From NCBI GenBank assembly GCA_947380655.1, contig CANCRX010000005.1, positions 13,024 through 77,023 on the forward strand: 64,000 nt of DNA, in the 5' to 3' direction. Below are positions 18,650 through 27,059 of the stretch, one piece after another. Origin of the DNA: Alcaligenaceae bacterium (GTDB lineage Bacteria; Pseudomonadota; Gammaproteobacteria; Burkholderiales; Burkholderiaceae_B). The position numbers were made by a program, and so were the translations under genes. The stretch's first letter is position 1; the number at the start of each line of letters is the position of its first letter. The notes beneath the pieces were generated by a model. The model saw nothing but the letters and a program-made list of their open reading frames with translations, had not been told where the DNA came from and did no database searches.

Positions 18650-20050
18650 ATGAAAAAACAAAGACCTTTCTGGCTTGAACAGGCGCTAGCCGCTGAAAAG
18701 CAACAACCCGTCACACCACTGCTCGGAGAAATCACGGCAGAGGTTTGTATTGTCGGCGGCGGCTATACAGGTCTGTGGACGGCGCTACAGATTAAGCAAC
18801 AAGCACCAGCTACTGATGTGGTGGTGCTTGAAGCGGATATCTGTGGAGCAGGCGCAAGTGGTAGAAATGGTGGCTGTGTGTTGTCCTGGGCAACAAAATA
18901 CATGACGCTGCAAAAACTGTTTGGCGAGTCAGAGGCTCAACGTTTAGTAATCGCGTCTGAGCAAGCCATCGAGCATATTGGTGCTTTCGTACGCAAACAT
19001 CAGATCGATTGTGATTTCCGACACGATGGCGTGCTGTATACGGCCATGGCAGCAGCACACGTTGGGAGTACAGATTCCGTAATCGCAGCACTTGCTGCGC
19101 GAGGACTGAATAGTTATGAAACCTTACCGGCACAGCAGGTCGCGACACGTTCCGGTTCAATCAGTAACATCGCAGGCGTATTCTCACCGCGCGGTGCCAG
19201 TGTTCAACCAGGTAAACTCGTAAGGGGAATGCGTCGCGTTGCGCTGGAAATGGGCGTAAGGATCTACGAGCAAACACCTATGCATCGGATTGATCCTGAT
19301 GTTCAGCCTGTTGTGCACACCGAAGCGGGTAAGGTGACTGCCAAAAAAGTAGTCCTCGCACTTAATGCCTGGATGCCACAGAAATTTTCCGAGTTTTCCA
19401 GATCGATCGTTGTGGTGTCGAGTGATATGGTGGTGACGCAGGCGCGTCCTGATTTGCTTAAGCAGACAGGCTTGCATAATGGCGTTGCGGTGTTGGATTC
19501 GCGGACCTTTGTTTATTACTATCACAGCACTTCCGATGGACGCATCATGCTGGGCAAGGGTGGCAATACTTTTGCGTACGGTGCACGCATGTTGCCGGTG
19601 TTTGATCAGCCCAGCCCCTATCGCGCGCAGCTTGGAGCGGCGGTTGGTGAATTTTTTCCTCCGTTTGCCGGACTAAACATCGAGGCAAGCTGGAATGGCC
19701 CGTCAGACCGTGCGACGACCGGCTTGCCATTTTTTGGAAACTTGCGTGGACACCCGTCGATTTTTTATGGCTTAGGTTATTCGGGTAATGGTGTGGGCCC
19801 GACCTATATGGGCGGACAGATTTTGTCCTCACTGGCCTTGGGGCAGGATAATGCCTGGACGCGTAGTGCAATAGTTAAAGGACCTAGAGGACACTTTCCT
19901 CCAGAACCCGTGCGCTATTTTGGAAGCTTGTTGGTTCGCGGTGCGATCCGTCGAAAAGAGCGGGCTGAAATGCTTGGCCGTATACCGTCCAGACTCGACC
20001 GAGGCCTGTCACATCTTGCTGATGCGGCTGGCAAGGCCGATCATGGCTGA
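18650..20050 (+). CDS. Putative aminophosphonate FAD-dependent oxidoreductase
   Basis: A DAO/glycine-oxidase-type flavoenzyme of 466 residues. The N-terminal dinucleotide-binding site is CIVGGGYTGLWTALQ (about 30-44), followed by VVLEADICGAGASGRNGG, where the GASGRNGG pattern is typical. The C-terminus has GLGYSGNGVGPTYMGGQ closing the flavin site. It matches the family named putative aminophosphonate oxidoreductase (TIGR03329), found beside phn genes. The likely role is oxidation of an N-substituted or related aminophosphonate to feed phosphonoacetaldehyde or 2-aminoethylphosphonate into the pathway. The exact substrate cannot be read from sequence. It overlaps the next gene by eight bases. 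Confidence 0.85.
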   Translation: MKKQRPFWLEQALAAEKQQPVTPLLGEITAEVCIVGGGYTGLWTALQIKQQAPATDVVVLEADICGAGASGRNGGCVLSWATKYMTLQKLFGESEAQRLVIASEQAIEHIGAFVRKHQIDCDFRHDGVLYTAMAAAHVGSTDSVIAALAARGLNSYETLPAQQVATRSGSISNIAGVFSPRGASVQPGKLVRGMRRVALEMGVRIYEQTPMHRIDPDVQPVVHTEAGKVTAKKVVLALNAWMPQKFSEFSRSIVVVSSDMVVTQARPDLLKQTGLHNGVAVLDSRTFVYYYHSTSDGRIMLGKGGNTFAYGARMLPVFDQPSPYRAQLGAAVGEFFPPFAGLNIEASWNGPSDRATTGLPFFGNLRGHPSIFYGLGYSGNGVGPTYMGGQILSSLALGQDNAWTRSAIVKGPRGHFPPEPVRYFGSLLVRGAIRRKERAEMLGRIPSRLDRGLSHLADAAGKADHG

Positions 20051-20888
20051 TTATCCGTTATATGTTTTTTTAATCGTTCTGGGTTCCGCGGTGTTACATG
20101 CATCATGGAATGCTTTGATTAAAAGCGGACAGGATCGGTTGCTCCACACCGCAGCAATAGTATTTTGGGCCGGCGTTGTTTCATTGCCCTTTCTTTTTAT
20201 CGCAGAGCCCCCCGCACGAGAAAGCTGGTCATTTCTAGCCACTTCAAACGCGATTCATATGATTTATTACGTTGCCCTTGCGAGCGCATATCGAACCGGA
20301 AATCTCAGTTTTGCCTACCCCTTGATGCGAGGCAGTGCTCCATTGATCGTGGCGCTCGGCTCCGTTTTTATTTTTCGCGATGCACTGGGTGCAATCAGCT
20401 GGCTGGGTATTCTGTTGGTTTGTGCAGGCGTCCTGACGATTGCGATCCGCACAGGACAACAAGGTTCTTGGACCACGATAGGGTGGTCTTTGCTTTGCGC
20501 AACAACGATTGCGGTGTATTCATTAGCGGATGGGCAGGGTGCGAGGCTGTCACAGAGTGTGACAGGATATGGTGCCTGGATGTATCTGATGGAGGCGATT
20601 GTTTTCATCAGTGGAATGATTGTGTTTGGCCGCGGCCCAAGGCTTGCCGCCTACATCGTTACGCATTGGCGCACGACTTTGCTGGGTGGCGCGATGTCTG
20701 CGTTAGCCTATGGGATTTCTCTGTGGGCCATGACGCGAGCGCCAGTCGCTCTGGTGTCGGCAACGCGGGAAACCTCAGTATTATTTGCAACACTGATTGG
20801 GGTATGGTTCCTCAAGGAAAGGCTTTCCTGGCGGCAGTGGATGGGTGCAATCGTTGTGGTGGTAGGCACGATGTTGTTACGAGGTTAA
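20043..20888 (+). CDS. EamA/DMT family transporter
   Basis: A 281-residue integral membrane protein with about ten hydrophobic segments arranged as two EamA repeats. The second repeat includes GAMSALAYGISLWAMTRAP and a final QWMGAIVVVVGTMLL helix. The ATG at 20043 (MADYPLYVFLIVLGSAVLHASWNALI) lies inside the end of the flavoenzyme gene and matches the first helix of the family. The frame is open upstream, but that sequence is not membrane-like. Position suggests transport of a phosphonate, an amino acid such as alanine from PhnW, or a pathway side product. The direction of transport is unknown. Confidence 0.85.
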   Translation: MADYPLYVFLIVLGSAVLHASWNALIKSGQDRLLHTAAIVFWAGVVSLPFLFIAEPPARESWSFLATSNAIHMIYYVALASAYRTGNLSFAYPLMRGSAPLIVALGSVFIFRDALGAISWLGILLVCAGVLTIAIRTGQQGSWTTIGWSLLCATTIAVYSLADGQGARLSQSVTGYGAWMYLMEAIVFISGMIVFGRGPRLAAYIVTHWRTTLLGGAMSALAYGISLWAMTRAPVALVSATRETSVLFATLIGVWFLKERLSWRQWMGAIVVVVGTMLLRG

Positions 20889-20912
20889 GATTAGATCATT
20901 GAGGAGACCACG

Positions 20913-21920
20913 ATGATCAAAAAATTAATAAAACCCGTTCGATTTCAACAGCACTTGTTTACTAGCCTGATGGGGCTATGTTGTCTGGTCTCAGTCACGG
21001 TCGCGCAAGCCGCATTTCCTGAAAAACCTGTTACGTTAATCGTGCCATTTGCGGCCGGTGGACCGACCGACGTGCTCGCGCGCGTAGTGGGTGAGAGTCT
21101 GGGCAAAGTACTTGGCCAGCCCGTGATCGTTGAAAATACGCCAGGGGCAGGCGGCACGGTAGGCAATACACGAGCATCCCGTGCGGCACCGGATGGCTAC
21201 ACCATGCTGATTGGCAATGGCGGTACGCTCGCGGTATCGGCTACGTTGTATAAAAACTTGAATTACAACGTACTGACAGATTTCATCCCAGTGGCTTCGA
21301 TAGGCGATGCGCCACAGATTGTTTCGGCGCGTAAAGACTTTCCTGCAACGGGGTTAGATGAGTTTGCAGCGTATTTAAAACAGAATGCAGCAAAACTGAA
21401 TTTCGGTGCGGCGGGCGTTGGCTCGGGAACCTGGCTTGGCGGTCAACTGATTAACGTCAAATTGGGTGTCAAGGTGAATGGTGTGAATTATCGTGGCGCA
21501 GGTCAAGCGGTCAATGATGTGATGGCTGGGCATCTGGACTACATGGTTGAGAGCACAACAACGGCCGTGCGCTACGTCAAGTCCGGCATGGTCAAAGGGG
21601 TGGTGGTATTGCGTCCCAAGCGAATCAAGGCCTTGCCTGAGGTGCCTTCGGCCGGTGAGTCTGGATATCCTGATTTGCTCTATGACATCTGGAATATGGT
21701 GCTGGTGCCTAAAGGCACGCCAGCGGCGGTTGTCACGCAGCTCAATGCGGCCGTGCGCCAAGCGCTTCAGTCTCCCGAGGTACAAGCTAAATTCGAAGCC
21801 GCAGGCATCGAATTGCCAAGCGAAATACAACAAACACAGGCTGGTGCAACGGAGTTGTTATCGAGCGAGGTCGCGCGGTGGAGGCCTGTGATTATTGAGC
21901 TGGGTGCAACACCAGACTGA
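20913..21920 (+). CDS. Tripartite tricarboxylate transporter-type (Bug/TctC) solute-binding protein
   Basis: A 335-residue periplasmic binding protein with a signal peptide of about 33 residues ending at AQAA. It has the Bug signature start FPEKPVTLIVPFAAGGPTD and the typical VIVENTPGAGGTVG and RAAPDGYTMLIGNGG motifs. Bug proteins bind carboxylates or other small anions, and many are orphans without TctA/TctB membrane partners, as here. In this operon it may sense or capture an anionic phosphonate such as phosphonoacetate, but this is only inference from position. A GAGGAG ribosome-binding site precedes the ATG. Confidence 0.9.
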   Translation: MIKKLIKPVRFQQHLFTSLMGLCCLVSVTVAQAAFPEKPVTLIVPFAAGGPTDVLARVVGESLGKVLGQPVIVENTPGAGGTVGNTRASRAAPDGYTMLIGNGGTLAVSATLYKNLNYNVLTDFIPVASIGDAPQIVSARKDFPATGLDEFAAYLKQNAAKLNFGAAGVGSGTWLGGQLINVKLGVKVNGVNYRGAGQAVNDVMAGHLDYMVESTTTAVRYVKSGMVKGVVVLRPKRIKALPEVPSAGESGYPDLLYDIWNMVLVPKGTPAAVVTQLNAAVRQALQSPEVQAKFEAAGIELPSEIQQTQAGATELLSSEVARWRPVIIELGATPD

Positions 21921-21943
21921 TTGGAATGGATAAAGAGATCACG

Positions 21944-23107
21944 ATGCAAAGCATGAATGTTTCCAGTTATTTTTGTCCAACTAAAGTGTTTATGGGTGTG
22001 GGCGCTCACCAAAAAATTAAAGAGGTGGTGCTTGAGCTAGGTTGCAACCGAATCTTTATCGCGGTGGATGCCGCGCTTTTGAAAAGCGATTTTTATCTAG
22101 GCATTGAAAAACTACTTGAAGAAGCCGGGGTTGAGGTTGCGATCTTTACTGAGATTGAGCCTGACCCAAGTGCACATACCGTTGAAAAAGCATTCGCCGT
22201 ATGCATGCAGCATCAGGCATCAGTTTTATTAGCGATTGGTGGCGGAAGTACGATGGATGTGGCAAAAGCCGTCGGTATTCTTGCAACCAATGGCGGACGT
22301 ATCCATGATTACGAGGGAATCGAAAAATTTAATATCCCACCCTTGCCATTGATTGCAATTCCAACGACAGCGGGAACAGGCTCAGAGGTTTCAGGGTCGT
22401 GTGTCATTAGTGATACAGAGAAAAACCTGAAGATGTCCATCAGACATGCTTCATTAAATCCGGCAAAGATTGCGATTCTGGACCCGTTGGCATTGTGTTC
22501 GTTACCGGCACATGTTGCTGCGCATTCTGGTATTGATGCGTTTGTGCATGCGTTTGAATCTTATATTTCCTTACAAGCAAATCTCATCACTGATGCGATC
22601 AATATTCAGGCGATCGAATTAATCTCCAGCAATATTCGCGCATTTGTTGCTGATAGAACGAATCTGGAAGCGGGCTTGAATATGCTGTGCGGCTCAGCGC
22701 TCGCCGGGATGACGTTCGGTCAGACGGGACTCGGCAATGTGCATTGTATGGCCAGGTTTGTCGGAGCCAATTATCATTTGTCACACGGTTTATCCAATGC
22801 GGTCTGTCTGCCGCATGTGGCGCAATTTAATCTTGTTGCACGCCCCGAAAAATTTGCCAAAGTAGCGGTTGCAATGCATCAGTCCACGCAAGGCCTCTCT
22901 TTGCAAGAAGCCGCCCGCAGTGCGGTCGTCGCGATCGAGCAAATGTGTTCGGATTTGAATATTCCGAAACGGCTGCGCGATGTGGGTGCCACGCCAGAAC
23001 GCTTCGATGAAATGGCGCAGGCCTGTACGCAGGCGAATTACAACCGCTGGAATCCTCGACATACCTCGACCGAAGAATTCAAACAGTTGTTTGAACAGGC
23101 GTATTAG
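21944..23107 (+). CDS. Iron-containing alcohol dehydrogenase
   Basis: Group III (FucO-like) NAD(P)-dependent dehydrogenase of 387 residues. It has AIGGGSTMDVAKA for cofactor binding, IPTTAGTGSEVSG, and metal ligands visible as D198, H202, H267 and H281. The position corresponding to E. coli FucO His267 (motif AHPLGA) is Arg271 here (ARFVGA), an unusual change in the active site. The ATG at 21944 is preferred over one at 21926 because AAAGAG lies seven bases before it. As the last gene of the phosphonate right arm it may interconvert phosphonoacetaldehyde and 2-hydroxyethylphosphonate, which is a hypothesis. Confidence 0.88.
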   Translation: MQSMNVSSYFCPTKVFMGVGAHQKIKEVVLELGCNRIFIAVDAALLKSDFYLGIEKLLEEAGVEVAIFTEIEPDPSAHTVEKAFAVCMQHQASVLLAIGGGSTMDVAKAVGILATNGGRIHDYEGIEKFNIPPLPLIAIPTTAGTGSEVSGSCVISDTEKNLKMSIRHASLNPAKIAILDPLALCSLPAHVAAHSGIDAFVHAFESYISLQANLITDAINIQAIELISSNIRAFVADRTNLEAGLNMLCGSALAGMTFGQTGLGNVHCMARFVGANYHLSHGLSNAVCLPHVAQFNLVARPEKFAKVAVAMHQSTQGLSLQEAARSAVVAIEQMCSDLNIPKRLRDVGATPERFDEMAQACTQANYNRWNPRHTSTEEFKQLFEQAY

Positions 23108-23119
23108 CTGACGAGTGAG

Positions 23120-23458
23120 TTACCAGGCAGAACCCGCTTCCCACAACAGCGGTTGATTGGCTTGTTTCGCCTGACGCATCAGTTCGAGTAAAGGATGTGC
23201 GCGTTGACGCAGACCTACTGGGAGCGACAGCGCATCGCGTGGCAGATCCTCGTCTTCATCGTTTTGTGCAGCAGGTTTATCCTGTGCAATGGCTTGCTCG
23301 AGAGACGCGATCGCATCAACCAGTTGTTCGGGGGTAAATACGCCTCGCACGGGGATCTCTTTGTCCATGATTTTCCCGGCAATGCGCATGATGGGTTGGG
23401 CATGCTGAGACAGCATCAGAACACTTGCGCCGGCTTTGCTGCTGAACGTAACTAGCAT
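23120..23458 (-). CDS. DUF1840 domain-containing protein
   Basis: A 112-residue protein matching the DUF1840 family of betaproteobacteria. It begins MLVTFSSKAGASVLML, carries HAQPIMRIAGK and a GVFTPEQL stretch, and has an acidic linker (NDEDEDLP) followed by LRQRAHPLLELM. Function unknown. The ATG at 23458 is chosen because GAGGAAAC lies upstream at good spacing and the conserved family start coincides. The frame is open for 68 further codons without a family match. It is convergent with the phosphonate arm (12 bp) and divergent from the Rhs gene. Confidence 0.85.
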   Translation of the reverse strand: MLVTFSSKAGASVLMLSQHAQPIMRIAGKIMDKEIPVRGVFTPEQLVDAIASLEQAIAQDKPAAQNDEDEDLPRDALSLPVGLRQRAHPLLELMRQAKQANQPLLWEAGSAW

Positions 23459-23552
23459 CGTAGTTTCCTCAATGGAGAAATCGGTACGCAGGTGGTTGCT
23501 CCACACTGCACTATCTCGCAAGCTTACAGGTTTTGCGTGAGGTAGTTTACCG

Positions 23553-26500
23553 ATGAGAGATTTCATCAGTAGTGGATTGATTTTAATCCTCAGTTCTGTT
23601 TCAGGCTTGTTGTTGGCGCCGACAGAAAAGAAGCAGGAAATGGTTTGCCGGGCAACCTCCATGGGTAATCCGTGTGCGCAGGGGGGTGTTGCGACGCTTG
23701 GCCGTTCAACGCCCGGGCCAGATCACGGTACCGGTAATCCGATTGATTTGCGTAGTGGTAACAAATACCAGCGTGAGACGGATCTCCCCATGCAGGCTTC
23801 AGGCCTTGAGTTAGTGAGGCACTACAACGCGATGGACCCGCGTGTGAGTGCACTAGGGCGTGGATGGTCCTGGTCTTATGACACGCGTATCTATGTAATC
23901 GGTCAGCAGTTGCAAGTGATACAGGCCGATGCGAGCCGACTCGTGTTTGAATGTACGCAAGGCCGTTGCGTGTCAAAGGAAAAGCTGCGGGGTGAGATCC
24001 GGTCACTCACGTCAGGATGGTTGTGGCTGTGGCCGACAGGTAAGCAATTAACGTTTGACGCGCAGGGCAGATTAACGCGTTTATATAGCAAGCCAGATAA
24101 GGATGTTTTGATTCAACGCCATCCCGAAACCAGCAAACTATTTGGAGAGATTGATTGGGTCCAGGCAGAAGATCAACAGTTGAAATTTAATTATCACCTG
24201 CAAGCTCATCGGCCCAAGTTATTGGCAGTCCAGACTCCTCAGGGTACGTTCCACTACCTGCATGATCAGCCCGTGGAAGACATGACTCTGAGCAAAAAGA
24301 ATAATCGTTTGTTCCGTGTCATCAGACCCGATGCTATGCAGCGTAGCTATCACTACGAACCTAATTTGCAAGCAGGCAACGCCTATGCGTTGACCGGGAT
24401 CTCTGTCGGGGATAACAATTCAGCGCAACGTACGCATAGCTGGCGCTACGATCACGCTGGCCGCGCTAATTTATTTATTTCAGGGCCGTTAGACCATCGC
24501 GCATCGAACGTGACCATACCTTTTAATCACACAAGGCCAGATTTAAAAATTGAATCCGATGAAAAAGGTGTGATCCGCGCGCTTGATATGAATGTGACGG
24601 GATGGCCAGGTTTGAAATTAAGGTTCAATGCTGAGGCTGAGGTTTCATCGTGGCACATGCGTGGGCTAGGTGTCGAAAATTGGTCGCGTGGAAAATCTTT
24701 TCGCGGCAAATGGATACGTCGAACTTTTGCAGATCAATCCGCCTGGCAATGGCAATTAGATGCCCAGGCGCGCGTCATTTCAATGCGGACAGAGCAAGTT
24801 GGCAGACCGTCTGTAAAAACACGAATTGATTGGCGTGCCAATCGCCCTGTAGTGATTGAGCATCCCCAGGAAACACAGTTATTACGTTATGCGAGCCATA
24901 CCCCTCACGGGTCTTTGATGCGTGAGCGAGAAATTTTTCGCCCGGCCATTGGTAATCATCGCGCATGGTCGTACCGTGAGCGTTTTCGCTTTAACGATGC
25001 GGGTCAGCGCAGTCAGCATATGTTGCCCGAAGGGGGCAGTGTGCATTACTGGTGGAAGGGACATCGCTTGTTATCGATCGAGTGGAGAGACGCGCAAGGG
25101 CGACGGTATCCCATCATTGATGCAACAGCTGCCGGTATCCGTCATGGGAATGGGCTGATCACTACTGCGATAAAAGATCGATTGGGACTAACGGATCTGA
25201 TTCTTTATCAACCCATCATAAAGTCAGCCTTGTTTCATCAACAACTACGCTACAACGCTCGGGGTGTCATTACGGCTGAAACGATCCGCAGTGTCGGTGT
25301 GCGCGAGGACTGGGTCTATCGTCGTGATCCGCGTAATCATTTGTTGCCCTCGGCATGGCCCATGGATCGCAGACAGGTGTTACGTGATGTGACAGGGTTG
25401 CCTGTGCGGGTGGGTGATAAGGTTTTACAGTATGGTGCGCAGCGAAGACTTGAGAGTGTAAAGTCAGTTTCTAAATTATTCAGCCCCGTGCAATACGTTT
25501 ACAATGCAACGGGTGAAAGAATCTGGCGTGCTGATGGCACGCAGCAAACACAATATCTATTCGATCAGAATAAGTTGGTCGCCGAAGCGCAAGTCGTCGG
25601 GGATGCAATGCAAATTGTGCGACGTTATATCTATGCTCATCATGTACCCGTCGCCGTGATTGAAAATGGTCGTGATCTTTACATGATCCATACGGATGCG
25701 GTCGGTTTGCCAAGACTGTTGACCGATACCCATCAGCGGGTGCGCTGGCATGGCCAGTTCAGCCCATATGGTGAGCTCAAGGCAGAGCAGGGCGACCAGA
25801 AGATGTTGTTGCGTCTGCCCGGTCAGCTTGCGGATCCTGTTACGGGATTTCATGAAAATTACCAACGCACGTATGAGCCGCGCTGGGGACAATATCTGGA
25901 GCCAGATCCTTTGGGACCGATGCCTGGTAATAGTCTCTATGGTTATGCTGCGCAACAGCCTCGCCGGAATGCTGATCCACTGGGGCTGATGCTTTTCGCC
26001 TTTGACGGTACGGGCAATCAACCTTCTTCATTGACTAACGTATGGCTGTTTTCCAAGGCCTATCGTGATGGGCCTGTGCACTACATTGCGGGACCCGCTG
26101 GCGATGTGGGGATGACCCCAACGGATGTCAAAACAGATATGGCGGTTGGCTGGTCAGGCAGCGCGCGCGTGAATCAGCAATGGGAGCGCTTGTTAAATGC
26201 GTTTGCGCAGTTGAGAGAGCGTAATAGTAAGCATAATCAAATCGTTCCAATCGATATCATTGGCTTTTCCCGTGGGGCGGCCCTTGCGCGGCATTTTGGA
26301 AATCGCGTCGTCGAACACGTTAAAGAGGGGAGGTTCTCGACTTATCACCCGCTGCATGGACTGATCTCGAGTTGTGTAGATCTGCGTTTCGTAGGATTGT
26401 TTGATACGGTGGCGCAGTTCAATGTGCTGGGACTGGGCAATGCAGCGTTCAACTTAGACATTGCACCGGCCTGGAAATGGGTGTCTCACGCCGTTGCACT

Positions 26501-26996
26501 GCATGAGCATCGCTGGTTATTTCCTTTAACCTCGGCGGCGGGTCCTGCAAATGTGGTTGAGCGCGCATTCGTCGGTGCACACGCAGATATCGGAGGCGGC
26601 TATCTCACCGCCGAGGCATCTCCTGGCTCTACGCCTGGCGACCTCTCACAGGTGGCCTTAGCCTGGATGCAGTGGCAGGCCGAAGCCGCAGGCGTTGGCT
26701 TAGGGCGAAAGGCTATGGCTCACACAGTGCGTCAGCCGTTGGTCCATGATGAGCGCGCTGTTTTTTCACGTAAAGCGCAGAACGGCGATCGGCGTGTCAA
26801 TCATGCTGATGGCCGCAAGTGGGTGAATTACCAGGCAGATTTGCCCAGGATGGGGCAGGGTTTGCGCAAGGAGGTTGAGGCCTTTATCAACAGGCCACCC
26901 GACCTTTCCGCATTAGGCAGTGATGTCGTTGGACAAGTAGATATGGCGGGATATATGGCTTGGTTAAAAGATTCAATCGGGCTCAGTTGGCAGTGA
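23553..26996 (+). CDS. Rhs/YD-repeat protein with C-terminal DUF2235 (Tle1-like) lipase domain
   Basis: An 1147-residue polymorphic-toxin-like protein. It has a hydrophobic N-terminal segment (about 7-22) that looks like a signal peptide or anchor, then a DUF6531-type region (about 62-110, NPIDLRSGNKYQRETDLP). A long Rhs/YD repeat shell follows, ending in the hallmark core RTYEPRWGQYLEPDPLG (about 770-786) and NADPLGL (about 805-811). The last 335 residues begin FAFDGTGNQ and show the DUF2235 hydrolase pattern: nucleophile GFSRGAA (Ser about 907), LFDTVA (Asp) and GAHADIGGGY (His about 1008). Related Tle1 phospholipases act on membranes. No VgrG, PAAR domain or immunity gene is adjacent: argS begins 64 bp downstream. 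Confidence 0.88.
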   Translation: MRDFISSGLILILSSVSGLLLAPTEKKQEMVCRATSMGNPCAQGGVATLGRSTPGPDHGTGNPIDLRSGNKYQRETDLPMQASGLELVRHYNAMDPRVSALGRGWSWSYDTRIYVIGQQLQVIQADASRLVFECTQGRCVSKEKLRGEIRSLTSGWLWLWPTGKQLTFDAQGRLTRLYSKPDKDVLIQRHPETSKLFGEIDWVQAEDQQLKFNYHLQAHRPKLLAVQTPQGTFHYLHDQPVEDMTLSKKNNRLFRVIRPDAMQRSYHYEPNLQAGNAYALTGISVGDNNSAQRTHSWRYDHAGRANLFISGPLDHRASNVTIPFNHTRPDLKIESDEKGVIRALDMNVTGWPGLKLRFNAEAEVSSWHMRGLGVENWSRGKSFRGKWIRRTFADQSAWQWQLDAQARVISMRTEQVGRPSVKTRIDWRANRPVVIEHPQETQLLRYASHTPHGSLMREREIFRPAIGNHRAWSYRERFRFNDAGQRSQHMLPEGGSVHYWWKGHRLLSIEWRDAQGRRYPIIDATAAGIRHGNGLITTAIKDRLGLTDLILYQPIIKSALFHQQLRYNARGVITAETIRSVGVREDWVYRRDPRNHLLPSAWPMDRRQVLRDVTGLPVRVGDKVLQYGAQRRLESVKSVSKLFSPVQYVYNATGERIWRADGTQQTQYLFDQNKLVAEAQVVGDAMQIVRRYIYAHHVPVAVIENGRDLYMIHTDAVGLPRLLTDTHQRVRWHGQFSPYGELKAEQGDQKMLLRLPGQLADPVTGFHENYQRTYEPRWGQYLEPDPLGPMPGNSLYGYAAQQPRRNADPLGLMLFAFDGTGNQPSSLTNVWLFSKAYRDGPVHYIAGPAGDVGMTPTDVKTDMAVGWSGSARVNQQWERLLNAFAQLRERNSKHNQIVPIDIIGFSRGAALARHFGNRVVEHVKEGRFSTYHPLHGLISSCVDLRFVGLFDTVAQFNVLGLGNAAFNLDIAPAWKWVSHAVALHEHRWLFPLTSAAGPANVVERAFVGAHADIGGGYLTAEASPGSTPGDLSQVALAWMQWQAEAAGVGLGRKAMAHTVRQPLVHDERAVFSRKAQNGDRRVNHADGRKWVNYQADLPRMGQGLRKEVEAFINRPPDLSALGSDVVGQVDMAGYMAWLKDSIGLSWQ

Positions 26997-27059
26997 ACGC
27001 TTCGGTTCAGGCTCAATTCAGGCTATGATTTGAGCCTTCAAATCGTCGTTTTCAAGCCC

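Noticed and set aside
20165..20902. A 245-codon plus-strand open frame overlapping the DMT transporter gene
   Set aside because: It is rich in Cys, Arg and Trp with no helices or motifs, while the overlapping frame encodes a clear ten-helix transporter.
9773..23107. The phosphonate island as a recently acquired mobile element
   Set aside because: No integrase, insertion sequence, tRNA or flanking direct repeats were seen, and codon use looks similar to neighbours by eye.
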